64,000 nucleotides of DNA. Source: Filimonas lacunae. Lineage in GTDB: Bacteria; Bacteroidota; Bacteroidia; Chitinophagales; Chitinophagaceae. The notes below the pieces were generated by a model, which did not search any database, had not been told where the DNA came from, and saw only the letters and a list, made by a program, of their open reading frames with translations. The position numbers and the translations under genes were made by a program. Each line of letters opens with the position of its first letter. Position 1 is the stretch's first letter. Of this stretch, positions 18,347-28,021 are shown one piece after another. The stretch lies in the NCBI RefSeq assembly GCF_002355595.1, contig NZ_AP017422.1, positions 3,410,001 to 3,474,000 of the forward strand. Direction: 5' to 3'.

Positions 18347-18397
18347 TAATCAACAAGGTAGAAATAGCTTATCACACAGACAGCTATGTATAAAACA

Positions 18398-18433
18398 ACA
18401 AATGGAGACAGTAGTAATATTGTCTCCATTTGT
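18398..18433. terminator. Bidirectional terminator between GH31 and the HNH gene
   Basis: ACAAATGGAGACA (18398-18410) pairs perfectly with TGTCTCCATTTGT (18421-18433) around 10 bases. It sits in the 109-bp gap between two converging genes, so it can serve both. Confidence 0.75.
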
Positions 18434-18455
18434 AATAATATGCAATGTAAATAAC

Positions 18456-19208
18456 CTATTTTGGGCGTGCAGTGGTACTAAACCCATTGGTACGATCAAA
18501 AGAATCGCCGTGTGTACCAGGAAAGGGATGAACATACAATCCATTACTATTGATAAAACCACAGATTAAAGCTTCTTTCACTTCATCGAAAGCAGAGAAT
18601 ACATGATACCATACATTCAGGAAGCCGGTTGTTCCCGCCAGATCTACTATCGTTTCAATATCTGTAGCTGGTACTGGCTGTGTATATTTCAGCAACTGGC
18701 GTCTGGCTATATCGTCCGCTTTCATTCGGTTTTCCCAACGATCATCCTTTAAAGAGTAGTTGGGATGACCGGGAATTCTGTCTAACCCTACCAGATCAAC
18801 AAAAGCCTGTGTTCGTTGAAGCTCTATACCTGTAACGCCTGGCCGTATTTGTATATAGCCTCCCTGTAATGTATCTATAAAATGTAAAAGATTGTTTTCG
18901 TGTGGAAGGTAAGGCTGTAAAACCTGAACATCTTTGGTTCCTTTTACTCCGTTGCAATTGTTACAGCACAGTAAAAAGTTATCCCACCTGTAAAGCAAAT
19001 GGGGGTATTTTAAGTTTCCGGTAGCATCCATTGTTTCCTTTCCGTGAATGTGTTCAATATGAAGTGAAGCACGGGTATTGTATTTTCCGCAGAAGCTACA
19101 GAAGGTTCCGATTTCATCACACAAATCAGGTTTTGCATCACCATGCGGTTTAAATTCTAATGGTGTGCCATCACCTGCAGTACGAACAGATTTAACTACT
19201 GGCCGCAT
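18456..19208 (-). CDS. HNH endonuclease, PtuB-like (Septu-type defence)
   Basis: 250 residues beginning MRPVVK. An HNH fold is clear: Cys37-x2-Cys40 (FCSFCGKY), IEHI with Glu52 and His53, Asn77 in RWDNFLLCC, and Cys82-x2-Cys85 (CNNCNGVKG) completing a zinc site. The layout matches the HNH family that accompanies ATPases in Septu and some retron systems; PtuB cleaves nucleic acid when triggered. It starts 3 bp after the ATPase stop, so the two form one operon. No reverse transcriptase is adjacent. The pair is visibly more AT-rich than the surrounding hydrolase genes, consistent with transfer. The exact trigger and target cannot be read from sequence. Confidence 0.75.
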   Translation of the reverse strand: MRPVVKSVRTAGDGTPLEFKPHGDAKPDLCDEIGTFCSFCGKYNTRASLHIEHIHGKETMDATGNLKYPHLLYRWDNFLLCCNNCNGVKGTKDVQVLQPYLPHENNLLHFIDTLQGGYIQIRPGVTGIELQRTQAFVDLVGLDRIPGHPNYSLKDDRWENRMKADDIARRQLLKYTQPVPATDIETIVDLAGTTGFLNVWYHVFSAFDEVKEALICGFINSNGLYVHPFPGTHGDSFDRTNGFSTTARPK

Positions 19209-19211
19209 ATA

Positions 19212-20504
19212 TTACAGGGTGTTTTTAGGAAGTTCAGATTCCAGCAGCGCCACGTAAGCCGGATCATTAGCATATTTAATACGAAGCTGATCTAACAATA
19301 CTTTAGCCCTGCCTATTCGCTCCGGTTCAGCATCGCCTTTCACCAACTCAAAGTAAGTAGCGGCAGCCTGCTGCATTTCCATAAACTGCGTGCTCCGTTC
19401 CACGTTTTTAACCCCCATCTCCTGCTCTGCAACTTCTTCAATGCTATACTTTTGAGGGTCTTCGTCCAGACCTGCCACAGGATCAAGATTAATCAGTTCG
19501 CTGCTTTCCAGGCTTTGTACTATAAATGGCGAATGCGTGGTAACAACAAATTGAATATGGGGAAAAGCATTTTTCAGATCCTGCACCACTACCTTTTGCC
19601 AGTTAGGGTGCAAATGCAAATCGAGTTCATCTATCATTACTATACCATAGCTACCGGTAACCGCATCCGCATCGAGGTATCCATTCAAAACAATACATCT
19701 GTAAGCTAACTCAGCAATCATTTCCGTATAAAAACGAATACCATCACTATGCAGTTCAATAGGTAAAAACTCACTGATCTGATCTTCCAGTTTTACCTTC
19801 AGCCAAAGCTTGCCCGCCACTTCACGTACTTCTTCTATATACCGGTTACCCTTCTTCAATGCATTAAAAAAGGCATCTTTGGTGTGTGCATATTCTCTGC
19901 CACCCTCTTTTAATATATCGTAAGACTTTAACCAGTTTTCATAAGAAAAGCTGGTAGATTTCATCTCACTCCAATCCTGGTAACCATCTTTAAATAACTG
20001 TCGGCCTATTCTTGTTTTAGAAGCTCTGCCTGCACCGTGCGCCCTGGAAGTGCCAAACAAGGCAATTACCGGCAACCCCACCGCATCATTACGATTCTCG
20101 GTTACTTCGTTATATTTCTGTTGACCTAACTGCCTTATCTGTCCTACGTCTGCCTCAGTGGAAGAATTGCTGTTACTTCCCTTTACTATCTGCCTGCGCC
20201 ATATAATACCCTCGGAGGTGCCAGCCATAGTGCCATATGCTTCTACTTTAACAGGTTTAACACTTATTAATAACCCACGCTCTTCCAATTGCCTGATCTC
20301 TTCACTCTTAATACCGCCTTTTTGTTTAACGTCAGGTATGCCCAGAAAAAATGCACCGCAAGCAACCCGCAATGCATTCAGGATAGTTGATTTACCTCTC
20401 CCATTTACGCCAATAATGACAGTGAATCTGCTATTTAAATCAAATAACACTTCATCATCCCCAATATTTCTGAAATTTCTTATTACCAGCCTCTGGATAT
20501 TCAT
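19212..20504 (-). CDS. AAA/SMC-like ATPase, PtuA-like (Septu-type defence)
   Basis: 430 residues of the ABC/SMC-like AAA family (RecF/OLD-related). It starts MNIQRLVIRNFRNI and has Walker A GVNGRGKST (32-40), a HSDGIR segment near 252-257 in the signature region, Walker B IVMIDELDLHLHP (288-300, Asp292/Glu293) and a switch VTTHSPF (His324). No TOPRIM domain follows, which separates it from OLD nucleases and Gabija GajA. Partnered with the HNH gene 3 bp downstream it resembles PtuA of Septu, although it is somewhat short for PtuA. It lies between two carbohydrate operons and has no functional link to them that can be seen. Confidence 0.75.
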   Translation of the reverse strand: MNIQRLVIRNFRNIGDDEVLFDLNSRFTVIIGVNGRGKSTILNALRVACGAFFLGIPDVKQKGGIKSEEIRQLEERGLLISVKPVKVEAYGTMAGTSEGIIWRRQIVKGSNSNSSTEADVGQIRQLGQQKYNEVTENRNDAVGLPVIALFGTSRAHGAGRASKTRIGRQLFKDGYQDWSEMKSTSFSYENWLKSYDILKEGGREYAHTKDAFFNALKKGNRYIEEVREVAGKLWLKVKLEDQISEFLPIELHSDGIRFYTEMIAELAYRCIVLNGYLDADAVTGSYGIVMIDELDLHLHPNWQKVVVQDLKNAFPHIQFVVTTHSPFIVQSLESSELINLDPVAGLDEDPQKYSIEEVAEQEMGVKNVERSTQFMEMQQAAATYFELVKGDAEPERIGRAKVLLDQLRIKYANDPAYVALLESELPKNTL

Positions 20505-20766
20505 CTGAGTATAGTGTAACGCTTAAAATGCCGCTTGTTGTTTAGAAAATCAATTACCTAATATCCTCAATTTATTGAATTGACGTGATTTCGTTCACCA
20601 AATTGAATAAAATTCAGCTGTTCTGGTGCTTAACCGGCCAGCCGGAGGAACTTAGGGGTCAAAAATAGGAAAACTAAAGCGCGGCCGGGGCATTAATAGC
20701 ACAAAATTGAAAATCAGCGATTTCATATCTTAAGCAACCTACCGGCCAACAACCCATCGCTTTTAG

Positions 20767-20800
20767 ATGTATATTGGCTATGGATTCAACCAATATACAT
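20767..20800 (+). promoter_or_regulatory. 11-bp inverted repeat that includes the AraC start codon
   Basis: ATGTATATTGG (20767-20777) pairs with CCAATATACAT (20790-20800) around 12 bases. The AT of the start ATG (20799-20801) is inside the right arm, and no clear ribosome-binding site is seen outside it. It may be a protein-binding operator or a translation-controlling hairpin. The upstream stretch 20505-20766 is the divergent promoter region with the ATPase gene and shows no other clear element. Confidence 0.5.
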
Positions 20801-21992
20801 GTACTTCCTGTTTGGCCTGCGCAGCTCTTTACTGCTTATCTTTTTTACGCACCTGGTGGTGTATGCCTTCCTTTTCTGGAAAAGGGGCATAAAGCAGGAG
20901 CGCCTGGCAGACAGGTTGCTGGGTACTTTTCTGTTTTTATCGGCCCTGTTTATATTCCCCTGGATGGCTGGTTTTGCCGGCTGGTACGATACGCAGCCTT
21001 ACCGCGATATTCTGTTTTACACGCCCTTTATTCATGCACTGTGCTTTGGCCCGCTGCTGTACCTGTACCTGAAAAGCCTGACCAATAACGGGTACCGGAT
21101 TACGCGTAAAGACTGGCTCCACTTTTTACCAGGCGGACTGTATGTGCTGTGGAGTGTGGTGGTCGCCGTTACAGATAAATGGATAGTGAAAGACTATTAC
21201 CTGATGAACGGATACAGCGATCCGGACTTTGACAGCTGGTACAGTTTTACATGGTCGCTCAGTTTGCTTACCTACCTCATTTTCGCTATCCGTTACTATC
21301 GGCAATACATCACCTTTAGTCAATACGAGTTTTCGTTTGCCTATGAGGCCGGTTTTAAATGGCTGCGTAATTTTCTGTACCTGTTTAGCATGCTTACGAT
21401 ACTGCTGCTGAGTGAACAGATACTATCGCTGTTCATCAACCTGCACTATATCCGCTCCTGGTATTACTTTTTTGCCTTTGCGCTGATGGTGTATTACATG
21501 GCCATTACCGGCTACAATACCGGCCCTGTGCCCTATATCAAACTTAATTTTCAACCACAGCTGCTGCTGGAATACCGCGCGCCCCTGCTATTGGATTATC
21601 CGCAGGTGACAGTAAGTGACCAGCCGGAAGCAATGCCGGAATGGATGAACGAATGGAAGCAACTGGTGATGCAACTGGTGGAAGTTGAAAAAGTATATAC
21701 CGACCCCGAACTGACCTTAACCCAGCTGGCCCGCCAAATGAACACCAATGCCTCCCTGTTAAGTAAAGTTATCAATACCTGCTTTCGGCAGAATTTCAAC
21801 GATTTTATCAACTACTACCGCGTACAGGAAACCATTCGCCTGATGCAAAGCGATGCGCACCGGCACCTGAACCTGCTGGTGATTGCCTACGAAGCAGGGT
21901 TCAATTCCAAATCTACCTTTAACCGGGCTTTTAAAAAAGTAACCGGAAAAACACCGGGCGACTACCCGCAAGCAGCCCAACGGAGCGAATAG
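20799..21992 (+). CDS. Membrane-anchored AraC-family regulator
   Basis: 397 residues. The N-terminal 240 residues hold about seven hydrophobic segments (near 5-23, 38-56, 68-90, 104-123, 135-156, 184-205, 213-233), and the C-terminal 110 residues an AraC double helix-turn-helix (LTQLARQMNTNASLLSKVI, then IAYEAGFNSKSTFNRAFKKV). This architecture is common in Bacteroidota and suggests a membrane-tethered regulator. The TonB receptor gene follows 80 bp downstream on the same strand and is its obvious candidate target. The start lies within a perfect inverted repeat. Confidence 0.8.
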   Translation: MYFLFGLRSSLLLIFFTHLVVYAFLFWKRGIKQERLADRLLGTFLFLSALFIFPWMAGFAGWYDTQPYRDILFYTPFIHALCFGPLLYLYLKSLTNNGYRITRKDWLHFLPGGLYVLWSVVVAVTDKWIVKDYYLMNGYSDPDFDSWYSFTWSLSLLTYLIFAIRYYRQYITFSQYEFSFAYEAGFKWLRNFLYLFSMLTILLLSEQILSLFINLHYIRSWYYFFAFALMVYYMAITGYNTGPVPYIKLNFQPQLLLEYRAPLLLDYPQVTVSDQPEAMPEWMNEWKQLVMQLVEVEKVYTDPELTLTQLARQMNTNASLLSKVINTCFRQNFNDFINYYRVQETIRLMQSDAHRHLNLLVIAYEAGFNSKSTFNRAFKKVTGKTPGDYPQAAQRSE

Positions 21993-22072
21993 CAACAACT
22001 TGTGGTGTCAAATCATATATTGAAGCGACAGCGTGTGCCCGTAACAATACCTTGCTTTCCAAAATTCACAAT

Positions 22073-24376
22073 ATGAAATTTGGGTTGTTGGGAATAACGC
22101 TTTTATTAACCCTGGCTGTGCAGGCACAGCTAAGTGGAACAGTAACGGATGAGAAAAACCAGCCGCTGTCAGGCGTAACCCTGCGGCTGTATACAAGCGC
22201 CGATTCGGTGGTACAGCAAACCACCCGCACCAATGCTACCGGTTACTTTCAGATGCCGCAGCAGGCCCATACCTACCTGGAAATACAATATACCGGCTAC
22301 CAGCTGCACCGGATTAGCAACCCCACAGGCAACCTGGGCCGCATTGTACTGATCCCGCAACCCAACTGGCTGAACGGGATAACCGTAAAAGCCAGGTTGC
22401 CCTTTGTGCAGCAGGGCACCGACCGCACGGTGATTAGTATAAACAGCCAGGTGCTGAAACTGGCCGATAACGCGCTGGATGTGATAAGACTGGCACCGGG
22501 GTTAACCGTTTCCGATAACGAAGATGCGATTGCCCTGAGTGGCAAAGATGCCGTGCTGGTAATGATTAACGACAAACCGGTTCGGTTAAGCAGCCGCGAC
22601 CTGGTAAAGCTGCTCAAATCTATGCCCGCTAACTCGCTCAGTCAGCTGGAAGTAATGAGTAATCCCTCCGCCAAATACGATGTAACCGGCAATACCGCCC
22701 TGCTGAACATCAAAACCCGGCAGAACGTAATACGCGGCCTCACGGGCAACCTGGATGCCTCTACCTCGCAGGGCATCCATAACATGGGCGATGTATCGGG
22801 CCTTTTCAATTACGGCACCCCCAAACTGGCAGTGAGTACCTATCTGGGATGGCATTACGGCACGTATCAAACACAGTATCACAAAGAAACGCTGTTAAAC
22901 AGCAACCTGCTGGCACAACAGAACACCAGCCTGGACAAATGGCGCGACCCGGTAGTACGTGTAACAGCGGAATACCACCTTAACAGCCGGCAAACCATTG
23001 GCGGACTGGTAGAGCGGGAAGTAAGCACCAATAAAGGCAGTTATGAAACCAACTCGCAAATAGCCGGGCAGCAAGCCAATACCTACGCCTATAACCCCAA
23101 CAAACGTTACTGGACTACCTTCAACCTCAACTACCGCTATGCAGATACTACCGGCAATGAGTTTACGGCAGATATTGACCGGGCAGGTTATACCAAAGAA
23201 GATACCAGCCGCATTGCCACAGATGCACAAAGCCTTTTGCAATACATAACGCATACGGTGATCACCATTACCACGGTGAAAGCCGATTACACGCACAACT
23301 GGAAACACAACTGGAAAATGGAAGGCGGCGTAAAGCTATCCTCTGTAAACACCGACAACCGTTTTACCCAAAGCGATGTGCCGGGCAATGACTATTTTGT
23401 ATACAAGGAAAAAGTAAACAGCGCCTACGCCAACCTGTCTAAAAACTATCGTAGATGGGGCTGGCAATTAGGCGTGCGGATAGAGCAAACGCATGTAAAA
23501 GGAACCGGCACAGATGCCGCCGGCACGCATTTTCAGCAGCCGGACTCTGCTTATACCAACTGGTTGCCTGCCCTATACATCAGCTGGCAACCCTTATCCG
23601 GCCAGCACCTGCGGCTATCGCTGAACCAGCGCATGAAAAGACCGGATTATACCGACCTGCAACCGTTTACCTATCAAACCGATCCCTATCATTACCAAAC
23701 CGGCAACCCGTTGTTGCAGGCGCAAAAGAATACCAGCGCGGAATTGAGTTATACCTATAAAGAAAAATTCACCCTTACGGCAGCCTATACGCATACCGGT
23801 AATTATTTCAACCCCGTACAGTACCGTAAAGGAGATATTACCTACCAGACCACGCAGAATGCCGGTACTATGAACAACTGGGATATCAACCTGAATTACC
23901 CCGTAACCATCCGCAAATGGTGGACAATGGTAAATAAAGCTTCCGGTTTCTACAACCATTTCAGGGGGCAGCTTTTCGGGGGCATGCTGGATAACGGGCA
24001 ATGGAGCTATACCGCCTCTACCAGCCAGCGCTTTACACTACCCGCCAAACTACAGCTTCAATTGAGCGCCCGGTATGCTTCCCCGGCCACAAACCTGATT
24101 TATCGCCAGGGAAGTAATGCCAATATCAGCCTGGGTTTGAGCCGTAAATTGTTTCATAACCAGGGCAGTGTTGGTATATCGGTAAGCGATATATTCCATA
24201 CCCAGCGCAATATCACTACTGTTCACTTCGGCAGTTTGCAATATACCAGTTACAGCACCTGGGAAAGCAGGCGTATAAACCTTCGTTTTAACTGGCGCTT
24301 TGGCAACAACAAAATACCGCAAACACAAGACCGCGAAACCAGCAACAGCGATGAAAAAAGCCGTAGTGGTAAATAA
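22073..24376 (+). CDS. TonB-dependent outer membrane receptor (second, non-SusC)
   Basis: 767 residues from the ATG at 22073, chosen because it begins a clean signal peptide (MKFGLLGITLLL...VQAQ); an ATG at 22052 adds seven residues. A regulatory-like beta-sandwich (about 20-105) is followed by a plug (about 105-220, IRLAPGLTVSDNEDAIALSG and NPSAKYDVTGNTALLNIKT) and a beta-barrel. Same family as the receptor at 1045-3513 but clearly diverged. Each is preceded by an AraC-type regulator, suggesting two independently controlled uptake units. The ligand is unknown. Confidence 0.85.
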   Translation: MKFGLLGITLLLTLAVQAQLSGTVTDEKNQPLSGVTLRLYTSADSVVQQTTRTNATGYFQMPQQAHTYLEIQYTGYQLHRISNPTGNLGRIVLIPQPNWLNGITVKARLPFVQQGTDRTVISINSQVLKLADNALDVIRLAPGLTVSDNEDAIALSGKDAVLVMINDKPVRLSSRDLVKLLKSMPANSLSQLEVMSNPSAKYDVTGNTALLNIKTRQNVIRGLTGNLDASTSQGIHNMGDVSGLFNYGTPKLAVSTYLGWHYGTYQTQYHKETLLNSNLLAQQNTSLDKWRDPVVRVTAEYHLNSRQTIGGLVEREVSTNKGSYETNSQIAGQQANTYAYNPNKRYWTTFNLNYRYADTTGNEFTADIDRAGYTKEDTSRIATDAQSLLQYITHTVITITTVKADYTHNWKHNWKMEGGVKLSSVNTDNRFTQSDVPGNDYFVYKEKVNSAYANLSKNYRRWGWQLGVRIEQTHVKGTGTDAAGTHFQQPDSAYTNWLPALYISWQPLSGQHLRLSLNQRMKRPDYTDLQPFTYQTDPYHYQTGNPLLQAQKNTSAELSYTYKEKFTLTAAYTHTGNYFNPVQYRKGDITYQTTQNAGTMNNWDINLNYPVTIRKWWTMVNKASGFYNHFRGQLFGGMLDNGQWSYTASTSQRFTLPAKLQLQLSARYASPATNLIYRQGSNANISLGLSRKLFHNQGSVGISVSDIFHTQRNITTVHFGSLQYTSYSTWESRRINLRFNWRFGNNKIPQTQDRETSNSDEKSRSGK

Positions 24377-24399
24377 ATCATGGTGCGCAACAGCCCTGC

Positions 24400-25740
24400 T
24401 TACAATGCCAGCTGTAGCCAGTCCACCTCGCAACTGCCCTGCCCTTTCAGGCTTACCACCAGGTGATGTACACCGGATGGTTTGCCTTTTACAGGCGCAG
24501 TTACCACCTGCCATTGGTTACCACCGGAAACTTTTACCTCGGCCAACACCGGCCCCTTTGCATGATCCAGCCTTACCTCCAGTGTAGCGCCGGTGGCAGA
24601 TACCACACGCGCCTGCAGGGTTTTGAGTGGCTGGCTGCCAAAATTCACACTGTTGTATTGTATCCAGCCTTCGCTGTTATGGAATATAGTTTTCCAGCCG
24701 GCAAAGGTATTGACTGTATCCAGCAAGGCTACACTGGCGCCACTGGGGCTGATATGACTGTAACGGTCTATCTGTATAGCACTGGTGGCTTTGGTAAGCC
24801 CTACACCTCTGAGAGTAGGTATTACTTTGCGGATGGTGCCATCTTTTTCAAAGAACAGGCTATCTGCACGGATAGACCTGTTTTTATCAAAACGCGGCGA
24901 CAGGTCATTATTGTGATAGAAGAGATACCACTGGTTCTTAAATTCGGTAATAGACTGGTGATTGGTCCAGCAACCGGTAGGCGATTCATCCATGATAACA
25001 CCCGTTACGGTAAACGGCCCCATGGGAGTATTGCCCATAGCATATTCCAGGCTTTCTGTTTTGTTGCGCACATGCGGGTAAGTAAGATAGTATTTACCAC
25101 CGTGCTCAAACAACCATGGCCCTTCTTTCAGGCCCTGCGTAGGCAGGTTAGCAATGGTTACAGGAGCACCATCCAGTTCCAGCATGTTCTCCTTTAATTT
25201 AGCCACATACAGGTTGCCCCCCGCCCAGTATAGATAGGCTTGCCCATCTTTATCAATAAATACGTTGGGGTCTATACCACGTACGTTGGCTATCGGCTCC
25301 GGCTGTGGCGTAAAGGGGCCTTCGGGCTTATCGGCTATAGCTACCCCAATGGAAAAACCTCTGCCTTTGGTAGTGTCTTTAGCGGGAGCCGGAAAATAGA
25401 AGTAATACTTACCGTTGCGATACACACAGTCCGGCGCCCACATACTGTAAGCGGTGGGTGCTGTCCAGTTGGTTTTATCCTGGCTCACAATCATACCGTG
25501 ATCTGTCCAGTCCGTAAGATTATCAGAAGAGAATACATGGTAATCTTCCATACAAAACCAGTTAGGGCGTCCCTGGCCTGGTCCGCAACGGATATCGTGC
25601 GAAGGATATACATATACGCGGTTGTTGAACACGCGGGCAGAAGGATCGGCCGTAAACTGGTTGGTGATGAAAGGATTCTGCGCCTGCGCACCGGCACCTG
25701 CCAGCAAAGGCAACAGTATAGATAAAAGTTGTTTTTTCAT
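24400..25740 (-). CDS. GH43 hydrolase with C-terminal CBM6-like domain
   Basis: 446 residues, signal peptide 1-21 (ends AQAQ). GH43 triad: base Asp32 (FTADPSAR), Asp157 (VRGIDPNV) and acid Glu206 (LKEGPWLF). The C-terminal 130 residues (from about WKTIFHNSEGWIQYNSVNFG) are a CBM6-like sandwich ending VDWLQL. It is expected to act as an arabinofuranosidase or xylosidase on xylan oligosaccharides. It lies downstream of the double CE1 esterase on the minus strand with a perfect hairpin in the 82-bp gap, so the pair is one transcript with possible differential expression. Confidence 0.85.
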   Translation of the reverse strand: MKKQLLSILLPLLAGAGAQAQNPFITNQFTADPSARVFNNRVYVYPSHDIRCGPGQGRPNWFCMEDYHVFSSDNLTDWTDHGMIVSQDKTNWTAPTAYSMWAPDCVYRNGKYYFYFPAPAKDTTKGRGFSIGVAIADKPEGPFTPQPEPIANVRGIDPNVFIDKDGQAYLYWAGGNLYVAKLKENMLELDGAPVTIANLPTQGLKEGPWLFEHGGKYYLTYPHVRNKTESLEYAMGNTPMGPFTVTGVIMDESPTGCWTNHQSITEFKNQWYLFYHNNDLSPRFDKNRSIRADSLFFEKDGTIRKVIPTLRGVGLTKATSAIQIDRYSHISPSGASVALLDTVNTFAGWKTIFHNSEGWIQYNSVNFGSQPLKTLQARVVSATGATLEVRLDHAKGPVLAEVKVSGGNQWQVVTAPVKGKPSGVHHLVVSLKGQGSCEVDWLQLAL

Positions 25741-25758
25741 ATGCTTTATTTCGTTAGT

Positions 25759-25784
25759 AAAGGGGTAGCTACTGCTACCCCTTT
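25759..25784 (-). other. Perfect 11-bp intercistronic hairpin between CE1-CE1 and GH43
   Basis: AAAGGGGTAGC (25759-25769) pairs with GCTACCCCTTT (25774-25784) around TACT. On the minus strand it follows the esterase stop and precedes the GH43 start at 25740. There is no T-tract beyond a few bases. An mRNA-stability or attenuation role is inferred. Confidence 0.5.
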
Positions 25785-25822
25785 GGAGATTTGCTGCCCT
25801 TTGGAGGTACAGTATGATTGTG

Positions 25823-27757
<1,935 letters not shown>

Positions 27758-27861
27758 TCAATGGTTAAGAATAGAATGCGTAAAATGGCAAGCTGATACA
27801 AACAGATATGGCAGGAGTAGTAATCAGCTTTCGCCCGACAATAATAGTGCTTTTCCCGATT

Positions 27862-27879
27862 TTTGCAATCGATTTCTAA
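27862..27879. promoter_or_regulatory. LacI-operator-like site between CE1-CE1 and GH67
   Basis: The 18-bp site is centred on AATCGATT (27867-27874) with right flank TC, as in the sites at 51207 and 51476, and shares the ATCGAT core with the palindrome at 61123. It lies in the 285-bp divergent region 27737-28021, which otherwise shows only A/T-rich promoter-like sequence. LacI regulators bind such CG-centred palindromes. Assignment to the local LacI is inference. Confidence 0.45.
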
Positions 27880-28021
27880 TCTTATTAAAAATTCTTCTAA
27901 ATTAGCCTTCAGAAAGGATATAAACGATTGTGTGCAAGCCATTAGAAAATCAACAGCTCTTCGCTGGCCTGCATGCTGCCCTTTACGCTCCGGGATAAAT
28001 AAAACAGCAAAAAAAATCCTC

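Noticed and set aside
18456-20504. Gabija or OLD-family system
   Set aside because: The ATPase has no C-terminal TOPRIM domain and the partner is an HNH nuclease, not a UvrD-like helicase; Septu fits better.
18456-20504. Retron with ATPase-HNH effectors
   Set aside because: No reverse transcriptase or msr/msd-like gene is found next to the pair.
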